This document shows positions 8,252 to 16,852 of a DNA stretch of 64,000 nt, piece after piece (the stretch's first letter is position 1; the number at the start of each line of letters is the position of its first letter). Made by a program: the position numbers and the translations under genes. Source of the stretch: Pararoseomonas baculiformis (lineage in GTDB: Bacteria; Pseudomonadota; Alphaproteobacteria; Acetobacterales; Acetobacteraceae); contig NZ_JAGIZB010000001.1 of NCBI RefSeq assembly GCF_017813395.1, forward strand, positions 394,341 through 458,340, in the 5' to 3' direction. Below the pieces are notes generated by a model. It searched no databases and was not told where the DNA came from. It saw nothing but the letters and a program-made list of their open reading frames with translations.

Positions 8252-9844
8252 TCAGCTCCGCCGGACGCTCCAGGGATAGGGCGTGCTGCCCTCCAGCAGC
8301 CCGGTCAGGTCCCGCCGGAAGGCCGTGCGGATGGTGAACTGGCCCAGCGGCACGGTGGAGACCTCCTCCAGCGCCAGCCGGTTCAGCGCCTCCGCGGCCC
8401 GGGCACGGCCCGCCTCGTCCGGGGCATCCAGCCACTCCGCCGTCAGCGCCTCGGCCTTGTCGCTCTTCCACCAGCCGAACCAGCCGGCCTCGCCCTGGCC
8501 GCGGATCAGCGGCGACATCGCAGGGCTGCCATAGGTGTTGGAGGTGCCGGTGGTGTGGAAGATGCTCCAGCCGCCCCTCTCCACGGGTTCGCGCGAGTTG
8601 CGGCGCTGGATCACCGTGCCCCAGTCGCTCTCGGCCAGTTCCACATTCATCCCGATCCGGCGCAGCGCGTCGTTCGTCACCTGGCCCAGCGGGCCGATAT
8701 CCGGGAAATCCGTGGGATTGATGATGACGACCTTCTGGTTCGCATAGCCCGCCTCCCGCAGCGCCGCCCGGGCCGCGTCCAGGCTGCCGGGCATCAGGTC
8801 CGGATGATCCTTGTAGTAGGGGGTGCGCTTGGGGAAGAGGCTGCGCGTATCGGTCCAGACGGAGGTGTCATCCCCCTGGGCCGCGCGCATGTAGTTCTCC
8901 TGGATCGCCGAGAGCCGCACGGCCTGGCGCAGCCGCACGTCATTGAAGGGCGGCTGCAGGCAGTTCAGCCGCATCAGGGCCATGCGGCCCTCCACATCCA
9001 GGATCTCCTGCCGGATCTCGCGGTTGCGGGCCAGCATCGGGCGCAGGTCGGACAGCGGGCGCTCCCACCAGTCCACCTCGCCATTGTTCAGCGCCGCCGC
9101 GGCGGTGGAGGCATCGGGGATCACGTGCCACTCGATCCGCTGCATATGCGCGACCTTGCCGCCCGAGGCACGCTCCGGCGGTTCCTGGCGCGGCACGTAG
9201 CCGTCGAACTTCTCATACACCACGCGGGAGCCGGAATTGTACTCGCCGGGCAGGAAGCGATAGGGGCCGGAGCCGACCATCTCCGTCACCGCCCGCGTCG
9301 ATTCCGTCGCGGCCAAGCGTTCCGGCATCATGAAGCAGACGCTGGCATCGGGCTTGGCCAGCGCATCCAGCATCAGCGGGAAGGGCCGGCTCAGCCGCGC
9401 CTCGAAGCTGCGGTCGTCGATCACCCGCCACTCCTCCACCCGGCGGGCCATGAGCTGGCCGAAGGGGTCGCGCACCGACCAGCGCTTGATGCTGGCCACG
9501 CAATCCGCCGCCCGCACCGGCTCCCCGTCATGGAAGCGCAGCCCCTCCCGCAGGCGGAAGCGCCAGCGGCGGCCGTCATCCAGCACCTCATGTCCCTCGG
9601 CCATCTGCGGCTGGGGGCGGTTCCGGGCATCCACGGCATAGAGCGTGTCGAACACGTAGTAGCCGTGGTTGCTGGTGACGGTGGCGGTGGTCCAGACCGG
9701 GTCCAGGCTGGTCAGGTTCGCCTGGGGCACGAAGCGCAGCGTGCGCGCGCGCATGTCCTGGCCCAGCGCCGGGGCGGCCAGGCCACCCGTTCCACCCATC
9801 AACGCCACGCCGGCACCGGCGCGAAGCAGGCTTCGCCGATTCAT
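8252..9844 (-). CDS. ABC transporter substrate-binding protein, peptide/nickel (family 5) type
   Basis: A 530-residue periplasmic binding protein. Residues 1-29 carry a twin-arginine-like signal (MNRRSLLRAGAG..., ending APALGQD). The mature part has the family 5 layout: LRFVPQANLTSLDPVWTT at the start, MAEGHEVLDDGRRWRFRLREGLRFHDGEPV, and C-terminal RRDLTGLLEGSTPYPWSVRRS. The start at 9844 fits GAGGAG nine bases upstream; the ATG at 9853 would abut the Shine-Dalgarno. Such proteins bind oligopeptides, opines or glutathione. No permease or ATPase gene is adjacent, so it is an orphan. It interrupts what is a maeB-mutS pair in other alphaproteobacteria. Confidence 0.9.
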   Translation of the reverse strand: MNRRSLLRAGAGVALMGGTGGLAAPALGQDMRARTLRFVPQANLTSLDPVWTTATVTSNHGYYVFDTLYAVDARNRPQPQMAEGHEVLDDGRRWRFRLREGLRFHDGEPVRAADCVASIKRWSVRDPFGQLMARRVEEWRVIDDRSFEARLSRPFPLMLDALAKPDASVCFMMPERLAATESTRAVTEMVGSGPYRFLPGEYNSGSRVVYEKFDGYVPRQEPPERASGGKVAHMQRIEWHVIPDASTAAAALNNGEVDWWERPLSDLRPMLARNREIRQEILDVEGRMALMRLNCLQPPFNDVRLRQAVRLSAIQENYMRAAQGDDTSVWTDTRSLFPKRTPYYKDHPDLMPGSLDAARAALREAGYANQKVVIINPTDFPDIGPLGQVTNDALRRIGMNVELAESDWGTVIQRRNSREPVERGGWSIFHTTGTSNTYGSPAMSPLIRGQGEAGWFGWWKSDKAEALTAEWLDAPDEAGRARAAEALNRLALEEVSTVPLGQFTIRTAFRRDLTGLLEGSTPYPWSVRRS

Positions 9845-9984
9845 CCCGAACATCTCCTCTCGGTGCCCCCTCGCCGGGCCTTTGGACGAAGCCTGCCCTC
9901 CGGGTGCCACAGGCCGCAAGCTTTGCGAGGGGCGTGGCCAGGGCCTGCTGGACCGATCCCGCGCCCCAACCTAGGAGTCCTCCC

Positions 9985-12717
9985 ATGGACTCCGTCCCGC
10001 CGATCCCCAGCGCCCCCATCCCGAATCCGGCCGGCGCGACCCCTGCACTGGCCCAGTGGTTCGCCGCCAAGCAGGCGCATCCCGATGCCCTGCTCTTCTT
10101 CCGCATGGGCGATTTCTTCGAACTGTTCTTCGGCGATGCCACGACGGCCGGGGAGGCGCTGGGCCTCGCCGTCTCCCACCGGGGGGAACACCAGGGCCAG
10201 CCCGTGCCCATGGCCGGCGTGCCCGTGCATGCCATGGAAGCCTACCTCGCCCGCCTCATCCGCCGTGGCTTCCGGGTGGCCATCTGCGAGCAGATGGAGA
10301 CACCCGAGGCCGCCAAGGCCCGCAAGGCGCCGGCCGTGCGGCGGGAGGTGGTGCGCATCGTCACCCCCGCCACGGTCACGGAGGAGGCGCTGCTGGAGGG
10401 CGCCCGCCCCTCCTGGCTGCTGGCCCTGGCGCCCGAGGGGGCGGAGCGGGTCGGCGCCGCCTGGCTGGATGTCTCCACCGGCCATGTCTGCACGGAAAGC
10501 GTGGCGGCGGCCGAACTCGGCGCCCTTCTCGCCCGGCTGGACCCGGCCGAGGTGGTGGCGCCTGGATCCCTGGCCGCCGGCGATGCGCTGACCCCGCTGG
10601 GCGGGCTGGTGCGCGAGGCCGCCCCGCCGCGGGACGGCGCAAGGCTGGCCGCCGAGGCCTGGGGTGTGGCGAGCCTTTCCGCCTTCGGCAGCTTCACCGA
10701 GGGCGAGGCCAATGCGCTGGCCATGGCGCTGGACTATGTGCGCGGCGCCTCGGGCGGCACCCTCCCCCGCCTGGCCCCGCCCGAGGCGCGCGGAGGCGAG
10801 GGCACCTTGCGGATGGATGCGGCCACGCGCCGCAGCCTGGAGATCCTGAAGGCCGAGCGCGGCGGCAAGGACTGCCTGCTGGGCGCCGTGGACCGGACGC
10901 TGACCGCCGCCGGGGCCCGGGAACTGGCCGCCCGCCTCGCCAGCCCCCTGGCCGAGGCCGCCCCGATCGCCGCCCGGCATGATGCGGTGGCGTTTCTCCT
11001 CGCCGCCGGCTCGGTGCGCGCCGCGCTGCGGGATTCGCTGAAGGGTGCCCCGGACATGGCCCGCGCCCTGGGCCGCCTTTCCGTCGAGCGCTTCTTCCCG
11101 CGCGACCTCGCCAGCCTGCGCGACGGCCTCGCCCGCGCCGAGGCCATGCAGGCCGCCTTGCGGGACGCTGCGGGCGTGCCTCCCATCCCGCCCCTCCTGG
11201 TGGCAGCAGGCCAGGCCCTGGTGCCGGGGAACTCCCCCCGCGCCGAGCTCGACCGCGCCTTGGCCGGGGAGCTGCCAGCCAGGCTGGAGGATGGCGGTGT
11301 GGTCGGCCCCGGCTATGACGGGGAGCTGGATGCGCTCCGCCGCCTGCGGGACGATGCGCGCGGCGCCATCCTGGCGCTGCAGATGGATCTGGCCCAGGCC
11401 TGGGGCGTCGCCAGCCTGAAGATCCGCCACCACCAGCAGCTCGGCTTCCTGGCCGAGGTTCCGGCGGCGGCCGGCGAGATCCTGCTACGGCAGAAGCCCG
11501 CCCCCGGCCCCATGGCCCCGGTGCACCGGCAATCCATGGCCAGTGCCCACCGCTTCACCTGCGGCGCGCTGACGGATCTCGACCGCAGGCTTTCCCAGGC
11601 GCGTGACGAGGCCTCGCGCCGGGAGGCGCTGGTGATCCGCCATCTCCGCAAGCTCTGCCTGGACGCCGCGCCCGCCATCGCCGCGGCGGCACGGGCCGTG
11701 GCAGAGATCGATGTCCATGCCGCCTCGGCCGAGCTGGCGGCCTCCGGCGGCTGGTGCCGGCCGGACATGCCGGATCGCCCGGATTTCTGCATCGCCCAGG
11801 GCCGCCACCCCGTGGTGGAGGCCGCGCTGCGCCGGAACCGCGGCCCCGCCTTCGTGCCGAACGACGCCGATCTCTCCCCGGGCCGCCGCCTCTGCCTCCT
11901 CACCGGCCCGAACATGGCCGGCAAGTCCACCTATCTCCGCCAGAACGCCCTTATGGTCGTCCTCGCCCAGGCCGGGCTCTACGTGCCGGCCGAATCGGCA
12001 CGCATCGGGCTGGTGGACCGGCTCTTCTCGCGCGTCGGCACGGCGGACGACATCGCCGGCGGCCGCTCCACCTTCATGGTGGAGATGAGCGAGACGGCGG
12101 CCGTGCTGAACCAGGCCGGCCCCCGCTCCTTCGTGGTGCTGGACGAGGTCGGGCGCGGCACCGCCACCTGGGACGGCCTCGCCATCGCCTGGGCGGTGCT
12201 GGAGGCGCTGCATGACCGGCTTCGCTCCCGCACCCTCTTCGCGACCCATTTCCACGAGCTGACGGCGCTGGCCGGGAAGCTGCCGGAACTCGCCCCCGCC
12301 GCCATGAAGGTGCGGGAGCACCGGGGGCAGGTGGTGTTCCAGCACCTGGTCGGCCCCGGCGCCTCGGAACGGTCCTGGGGGCTGCATGTCGCCCGCCTTG
12401 CCGGCGTGCCCCGGGATGTGGTGGGGCGGGCAGAGGCGGTGCTGGCCTCGCTGGAGGAACGCGCCCGGGGGCTGGACCCGCTCTCCGGCGAGCTTCCTCT
12501 CTTCGCCGCCGCCCCGGCCCGGAATCACGCCCCCGGTCCTTCCCCCGCCCGCCCGGAGCCGGACCCAGATCCCCTGCGGGAGGCGCTGGAAGCCCTGGAC
12601 CCTGATGCGATGGCGCCACGCGAGGCGCTGGAAGCCCTCTACCGGCTGAAATCCATGCTTACGGGTCACGGGATGGCTGTTGCGCCGCAGCGCGACTCCT
12701 TATCTTCCGTCGAATGA
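9985..12717 (+). CDS. mutS: DNA mismatch repair protein MutS
   Basis: A 910-residue mismatch sensor. The mismatch-binding Phe-x-Glu is F44-F45-E46 in RMGDFFELF. The ATPase domain has Walker A GPNMAGKST at 641-649, the signature ending in STFMVEMSE, Walker B FVVLDEVGRGT and the HFHEL switch. A C-terminal tail ends FRL-type helices (LEALYRLKSML). It binds mispairs and recruits MutL in the cytoplasm. The ATG at 9985 follows TAGGAG and gives the normal family N-terminus; the 9904 start adds untypical sequence. The stop codon overlaps the glnD start by 4 bp (ATGA), so the two are translationally coupled. Confidence 0.97.
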   Translation: MDSVPPIPSAPIPNPAGATPALAQWFAAKQAHPDALLFFRMGDFFELFFGDATTAGEALGLAVSHRGEHQGQPVPMAGVPVHAMEAYLARLIRRGFRVAICEQMETPEAAKARKAPAVRREVVRIVTPATVTEEALLEGARPSWLLALAPEGAERVGAAWLDVSTGHVCTESVAAAELGALLARLDPAEVVAPGSLAAGDALTPLGGLVREAAPPRDGARLAAEAWGVASLSAFGSFTEGEANALAMALDYVRGASGGTLPRLAPPEARGGEGTLRMDAATRRSLEILKAERGGKDCLLGAVDRTLTAAGARELAARLASPLAEAAPIAARHDAVAFLLAAGSVRAALRDSLKGAPDMARALGRLSVERFFPRDLASLRDGLARAEAMQAALRDAAGVPPIPPLLVAAGQALVPGNSPRAELDRALAGELPARLEDGGVVGPGYDGELDALRRLRDDARGAILALQMDLAQAWGVASLKIRHHQQLGFLAEVPAAAGEILLRQKPAPGPMAPVHRQSMASAHRFTCGALTDLDRRLSQARDEASRREALVIRHLRKLCLDAAPAIAAAARAVAEIDVHAASAELAASGGWCRPDMPDRPDFCIAQGRHPVVEAALRRNRGPAFVPNDADLSPGRRLCLLTGPNMAGKSTYLRQNALMVVLAQAGLYVPAESARIGLVDRLFSRVGTADDIAGGRSTFMVEMSETAAVLNQAGPRSFVVLDEVGRGTATWDGLAIAWAVLEALHDRLRSRTLFATHFHELTALAGKLPELAPAAMKVREHRGQVVFQHLVGPGASERSWGLHVARLAGVPRDVVGRAEAVLASLEERARGLDPLSGELPLFAAAPARNHAPGPSPARPEPDPDPLREALEALDPDAMAPREALEALYRLKSMLTGHGMAVAPQRDSLSSVE

Positions 12718-15443
12718 ACACTGCTGGCCTCGGCGCCGCCGAAGCCCCGGCCACGACGTTACCGGGGCTCGAGGGGCTGCATTCCGCCCCGCCTCCCCCC
12801 CGCGACGCGGCCCTGGGGCTGCTGCGCCGTCATCTCAGCCGCATCCAGGGCGGGATGCAGGAACGGTTCGAGCAGGAGAACCTGCCGGGCCTCGTGGCCG
12901 CGCGTGCCCTGGCCAGCGAGATGGACGGGCTGATCGCCACCATCCTCCGCTACAGCCTGGCCGCCACCGCCGGGCCAGGGCCGGCCCCCGCCTTCGCCCT
13001 CGCGGCCACGGGCGGCTATGGCCGCGGCACGCTGGCGCCCTATTCGGATATCGACCTTCTTTTCGTCTCCGACGCGCCGCTGGACGCGGCCGGGCGCCGG
13101 GCGGTGGAGTTCATGCTCTACCTGCTCTGGGATCTCGGGGTGAAGGTCGGGCATGCCACCCGCTCAGTCGCTGAATGCATCGAGGACGCAAGGTCCGACA
13201 CCACGGTCCAGACCGCCCTGCTGGATGCCCGCTTCCTGGAGGGCGACCAGGGCGTCTATGCCCGCTTCGAGGACGCCTTCACCGCCGCCCGCCAGGAATG
13301 GGGCCTGGGCCAGTTCCTGCACGCCAAGCAGATCGAGCGCGGCCTGCGCCATGCCCGCTACGGGGACAGCCCCTATCTGGTCGAGCCCCATATCAAGGAG
13401 GGGCGCGGCGGGCTGCGGGACCTGCAGACCATGTACTGGTTGGCCCGCTATGCCTTCGGCGTCGAGAAGATGTGGCAGATGGTCGGGCCCGAGAGCCCGG
13501 GCGGCGGGCTGCTGACGGCGCAGGAGGCCCGCGCCTTCCGCCGCGCCTGGTCCTTCCTCTGGTCCGTCCGCTTCCACCTCCACTATGTCACCGGCCGGGC
13601 CGAGGAGCGCCTGACCTTCGACCTGCAGCCCGTGGTCGGCGCCCGCATGGGCTACACCCGCCATGGCAAGCAGGACGGGGTGGAGCGCTTCATGAAGCAC
13701 CTCTTCCTCACCGCGCGCGAGGTGGTGCGGCTGAAGCGCCTGCTGGAGCCGGCGATCGAGCGGGCGGCGCTGGGCATGCCCGCCCTGCAGCCCGCCGCGG
13801 ACGAGGCGATGCGCCAGGCCGGGCTGACCCTGGCGGATGGCAAGATCCTCTTCGCCCCGGACCATGACATCGCGGCCGACCCGGCGGTGATGCTGCGCAT
13901 CATGCGCTTCGCGCGCGACCGGGGGCTGGAGATCCATCCGCTCGGCCTGCGCGCCCTCATCCGCAATGCGCGCTACGCCACGCGCCTGCGCGGCCAGGCG
14001 GCCGCGAACACCCTCTTCCTCGATATCCTGGCCGGCAAGCAGAGCGCCCGCTGGCTGCGCGCCCTGAACGAGGCCGGGGTGCTCTCCAGCCTCATCCCGG
14101 AATGGGCCCGCATCGTCGGGCTGATGCAGTTCGACACCTATCACGTCTTCACCGTGGAGGAGCACACGATCGAGGCGGTGGGCGTGCTCAACGCGCTGGA
14201 GCGGGGGGAGCTGGACACCATCGCCCCCGTGGCCTCGGAGCTGGTGGGGCAGCTGCAATCACGCCGCGCCCTCTATGCCGCCGTGCTGCTGCATGACATC
14301 GCCAAGGGACGGGGCGGCGACCATTCGGAGCTGGGCGCCGGGATCGCCCAGGAGCTCTGCCCCCGCCTCGGCCTTTCGCCCGAGGAGACCGAGACCGTCT
14401 CCTGGCTGGTGCTGAACCACCTGCTGGTCAGCCAGACCGCCTTCAAGCGCGACATCGACGATCCCAAGACCATCCTGGACCTGGCCGAGGTGGTGCAATC
14501 GCCCGAGCGGCTGCGCCTGCTGCTGGTGCTGACGGTCTGCGACATGCGCGCCGTCGGGCCCAAGGTCTGGAACGGCTGGAAGGCCACCCTGCTGCGCGAG
14601 ATCTACTGGCGCGTGGCCGAGGTGCTGGCCGGCGGGCTTTCCGTGCCCGAGCGCGACGTGCGCGTGGCCCGCGCGCGGGAGGCGGCCTCGGCCGCGCTGC
14701 AGGGCCGCCCTCAGGCGGAGATCGACCATTTTCTCGGCCTGGGCTACCCGGGCTACTGGCTTTCCTTCGACCCGGAAACCCATGCCCGCCACGCCTCCAT
14801 GATCCGGGAGGCGGAGGCGACCGGCGCGCCGCTGACCGTCCGCACCGAGGTGCTGGAGGACCGGGCGGTGACGGAGGTGACGGTGTACACGGCCGACCAT
14901 CCCGGGCTGTTCAGCCATATCGCGGGCGCGCTCGCCGTGGCCGGGGCCAGCATCGTGGATGCCCGCATCCATACCATGACCAACGGCATGGCGCTGGACA
15001 CCTTCTGGGTGCAGGACGCGGCCGGCGGCGCGCTGGACGCCCCGCACCGCCTCGCCCGGCTCTCGGTGATGGTGGAGCAGGCGCTCTCGGGCCGGATGCG
15101 GATCATGGACGAGATCCGCAAGGTGAAGCGCGAGCCCGCCCGGCTTCGCGCCGTGACGGTGCCGCCCCGCGTGGTCATCGACAACCACGCGAGCAACACC
15201 CACACCGTGATCGAGGTGAATGGCCGCGACCGCCCGGGGCTGCTGCATGACGTGACGGCCGCCATATCCGCCCAGGGCGTGCAGATCGCCTCCGCCCATG
15301 TCACCACCTATGGCGTGCGGGCGGTGGACGTCTTCTACGTGAAGGATCTCTTCGGCCTGAAGGTGGAGAACGAGCGCAAGCTGGACAGCCTGCGCGGCGC
15401 GGTCCTCACGGCCCTCACGGCGGAGCCTGCCCCGGCCGCCTGA
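12714..15443 (+). CDS. glnD: [Protein-PII] uridylyltransferase / uridylyl-removing enzyme
   Basis: A 909-residue bifunctional nitrogen sensor. The nucleotidyltransferase motif ATGGYGRGTLAPYSDIDLLF (about 98-118) has the G-G...D-x-D pattern. The HD domain (VLLHDIAKGRGGDHSELG) performs deuridylylation. Two C-terminal ACT domains (VTVYTADHPGLFSHIAGAL and VIEVNGRDRPGLLHDVTAAI) sense glutamine. It modifies PII proteins and so controls glutamine synthetase and NtrBC. It has no obvious Shine-Dalgarno and starts inside the mutS stop, consistent with coupling. Length is usual for alphaproteobacterial GlnD. The mviN/murJ gene that often follows in this group is absent. Confidence 0.97.
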   Translation: MNTAGLGAAEAPATTLPGLEGLHSAPPPPRDAALGLLRRHLSRIQGGMQERFEQENLPGLVAARALASEMDGLIATILRYSLAATAGPGPAPAFALAATGGYGRGTLAPYSDIDLLFVSDAPLDAAGRRAVEFMLYLLWDLGVKVGHATRSVAECIEDARSDTTVQTALLDARFLEGDQGVYARFEDAFTAARQEWGLGQFLHAKQIERGLRHARYGDSPYLVEPHIKEGRGGLRDLQTMYWLARYAFGVEKMWQMVGPESPGGGLLTAQEARAFRRAWSFLWSVRFHLHYVTGRAEERLTFDLQPVVGARMGYTRHGKQDGVERFMKHLFLTAREVVRLKRLLEPAIERAALGMPALQPAADEAMRQAGLTLADGKILFAPDHDIAADPAVMLRIMRFARDRGLEIHPLGLRALIRNARYATRLRGQAAANTLFLDILAGKQSARWLRALNEAGVLSSLIPEWARIVGLMQFDTYHVFTVEEHTIEAVGVLNALERGELDTIAPVASELVGQLQSRRALYAAVLLHDIAKGRGGDHSELGAGIAQELCPRLGLSPEETETVSWLVLNHLLVSQTAFKRDIDDPKTILDLAEVVQSPERLRLLLVLTVCDMRAVGPKVWNGWKATLLREIYWRVAEVLAGGLSVPERDVRVARAREAASAALQGRPQAEIDHFLGLGYPGYWLSFDPETHARHASMIREAEATGAPLTVRTEVLEDRAVTEVTVYTADHPGLFSHIAGALAVAGASIVDARIHTMTNGMALDTFWVQDAAGGALDAPHRLARLSVMVEQALSGRMRIMDEIRKVKREPARLRAVTVPPRVVIDNHASNTHTVIEVNGRDRPGLLHDVTAAISAQGVQIASAHVTTYGVRAVDVFYVKDLFGLKVENERKLDSLRGAVLTALTAEPAPAA

Positions 15444-15508
15444 CCGGTGGCGGGGACAACCCCTCCCCTCCCGGGGCGTTCCCTCCGGGAGAGATGGAGG
15501 AGGTGAGC

Positions 15509-15799
15509 ATGGCCGAGGATCGCAAGAGCAGGGTTCCCGGGGATTTGGAGAACTGGGGCACGGAGACGAAGAATGCCCGCCCCTCCAGCGTCGGGCAGCA
15601 TGATCCGCTGCGCGATGACAATGGCGACGATTCCGGGCCGGGCCTGGATCCGCAGGACTACAAGAACCCGGACCACGCGGACGAAGCCTCCCACGGGCCG
15701 GCCGGCCACCATGCCACGGTGCCGGTGAAGGAGGCTTCCGAGATCAAGCCGGGCGCGAAGCGCGACGCCCCGCCTCTCCGTGGCACGGTGGAGGATTGA
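15509..15799 (+). CDS. Small hydrophilic protein of unknown function
   Basis: A 96-residue protein with no hydrophobic segment, rich in Asp, Glu, Lys, Gly, Pro and His (GQHDPLRDDNGDDSGPG..., HADEASHGPAGHHAT). It is probably disordered. The ATG at 15509 sits after GGAGGAGG with good spacing and is preferred to the in-frame ATG at 15494, which overlaps that site. I recognise no family. It lies 65 bp after glnD in the same direction. The strong ribosome site and frame-consistent codon use support it being real. Confidence 0.6.
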   Translation: MAEDRKSRVPGDLENWGTETKNARPSSVGQHDPLRDDNGDDSGPGLDPQDYKNPDHADEASHGPAGHHATVPVKEASEIKPGAKRDAPPLRGTVED

Positions 15800-15803
15800 G
15801 TGC

Positions 15804-15833
15804 CCCGGGCCATGGCTGGCGCCCTGGCCCGGG
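15804..15833. terminator. Hairpin between convergent genes
   Basis: CCCGGGCCA at 15804-15812 pairs perfectly with TGGCCCGGG at 15825-15833 (9 bp, 12-nt loop). It lies between the stop of the small hydrophilic protein and the stop of the leftward iclR gene, so it could serve both. Confidence 0.5.
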
Positions 15834-15842
15834 ATCACCACT

Positions 15843-16676
15843 TCAGGACATGAGCAGGCGCGACTGCGATTTCATCTCCTGCCGGGTCAGCGCGTGCCGC
15901 AACGCTTCCGCAAGCTCCGCCAGGCGTGGCCCCACATCGGATCGCAGCCGTGCCACGCTCAGGGTCACCGAGGCGGAACCGCAGTTGATGGCGTAGGGCA
16001 CCGAGCCGTCCGGCCCCAGCAGCGGTGCGGCCGCGGTGTTGTAGCCCTTGTGCAGCACCCCGTTGTTGATGATGAAGCCGCGCGCCCGGTACTCGGCCAG
16101 GGCCTGCGCGAAGCCGGCCCGCGCCTTCTCCCAGCGCGGCCCGTCCTTTGCTTCCATTTCGGCGATGGCGCGGGCGCGCTCCTCGTCCGACACGCCGGCC
16201 AGCCAGGCCCAGCCCAGTGCCGAGCTGGAAAGCGGCACGCGCGAGCCCACGCGAAGATTCAACAGCAGGCGGTTGTTGCTCTCGCAGCGCTGCAGCATGA
16301 CCATGTCCACGCCGTCGCGCGCCGCGAGGCCGCCGGCGCCCTCGAAGGCATCGGCGAGTTCCTGAAGATGCGGCCGCGCCACCTCCGCGATGCCGAGCCC
16401 GGCAATGGCGCTGTGGCCCAGCCGAAGTGCCGCGAGGCCGGGGCGCAGCTTCTCACCCGCCACCGTCACGAGCACGCCCATCTCCAGCATCGTGTGGCAG
16501 AGACGCCAGACGGTCGGCTGGGGAAGCTTCGTCATCCGCGCCAGGTCGGAGCCGCTCAGCTCGGGCTGGTCGGGCGTGAAGCATTGGAGAAGTTGCAGCC
16601 CGCGCGCCAGGGCCGTGACGAACTGGCGGTCCTTGGCTTCGTCGGCCTGGGGAGGGGCGGCTTTGGTGCGGGCCAA
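15843..16676 (-). CDS. IclR family transcriptional regulator
   Basis: A 277-residue regulator. The N-terminal winged helix-turn-helix is at about 22-85 (ARGLQLLQCF, then LSGSDLARMTKLPQPTVWRLCHTMLEMG). The C-terminal IclR effector domain follows (ARPHLQELADAFEGAGGLAARDGVDMVMLQR..., PLSSSALGWAWLAG). It binds DNA as a dimer or tetramer, usually as a small-acid-responsive repressor or activator. It is divergent from the OYE-lactonase-CoA-transferase genes, its likely targets. A perfect 15-bp palindrome lies in its upstream region next to its own -10 box, pointing to autoregulation. The same palindrome recurs over the next 14 kb. Confidence 0.93.
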   Translation of the reverse strand: MARTKAAPPQADEAKDRQFVTALARGLQLLQCFTPDQPELSGSDLARMTKLPQPTVWRLCHTMLEMGVLVTVAGEKLRPGLAALRLGHSAIAGLGIAEVARPHLQELADAFEGAGGLAARDGVDMVMLQRCESNNRLLLNLRVGSRVPLSSSALGWAWLAGVSDEERARAIAEMEAKDGPRWEKARAGFAQALAEYRARGFIINNGVLHKGYNTAAAPLLGPDGSVPYAINCGSASVTLSVARLRSDVGPRLAELAEALRHALTRQEMKSQSRLLMS

Positions 16677-16755
16677 GAACGGGGTCTCCGGATCGGGAAT
16701 GTGGCGCGGGACGGTTTACGCCCGGCCGATCGCGTGGCTAACATCGCAGCAAGCG

Positions 16756-16761
16756 ACTATA
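16756..16761 (-). promoter_or_regulatory. Probable -10 box of iclR
   Basis: On the reverse strand this reads TATAGT, five of six matches to the sigma-70 -10 consensus, 79 bp upstream of the iclR start codon. The -35 region is a poor T-run near 16779-16785. The palindrome at 16764-16778 fills the spacer. Confidence 0.5.
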
Positions 16762-16763
16762 GC

Positions 16764-16778
16764 ATTCGCACAGCGAAT
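16764..16778. promoter_or_regulatory. Candidate IclR operator, site 1 (iclR / OYE intergenic)
   Basis: A perfect palindrome ATTCGC-ACA-GCGAAT between two divergent genes, 87 bp from the iclR start and 74 bp from the OYE start. It is the best copy of a motif seen five times in this block. Binding by the adjacent IclR protein is inferred from position. Confidence 0.65.
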
Positions 16779-16852
16779 AAAAAAGAGCTGGATTGTCCCT
16801 TCCTCCGTGCCGCGCCCAGGCGGCGGGAAGGGCGGGAGGAAAGATCACGCCC

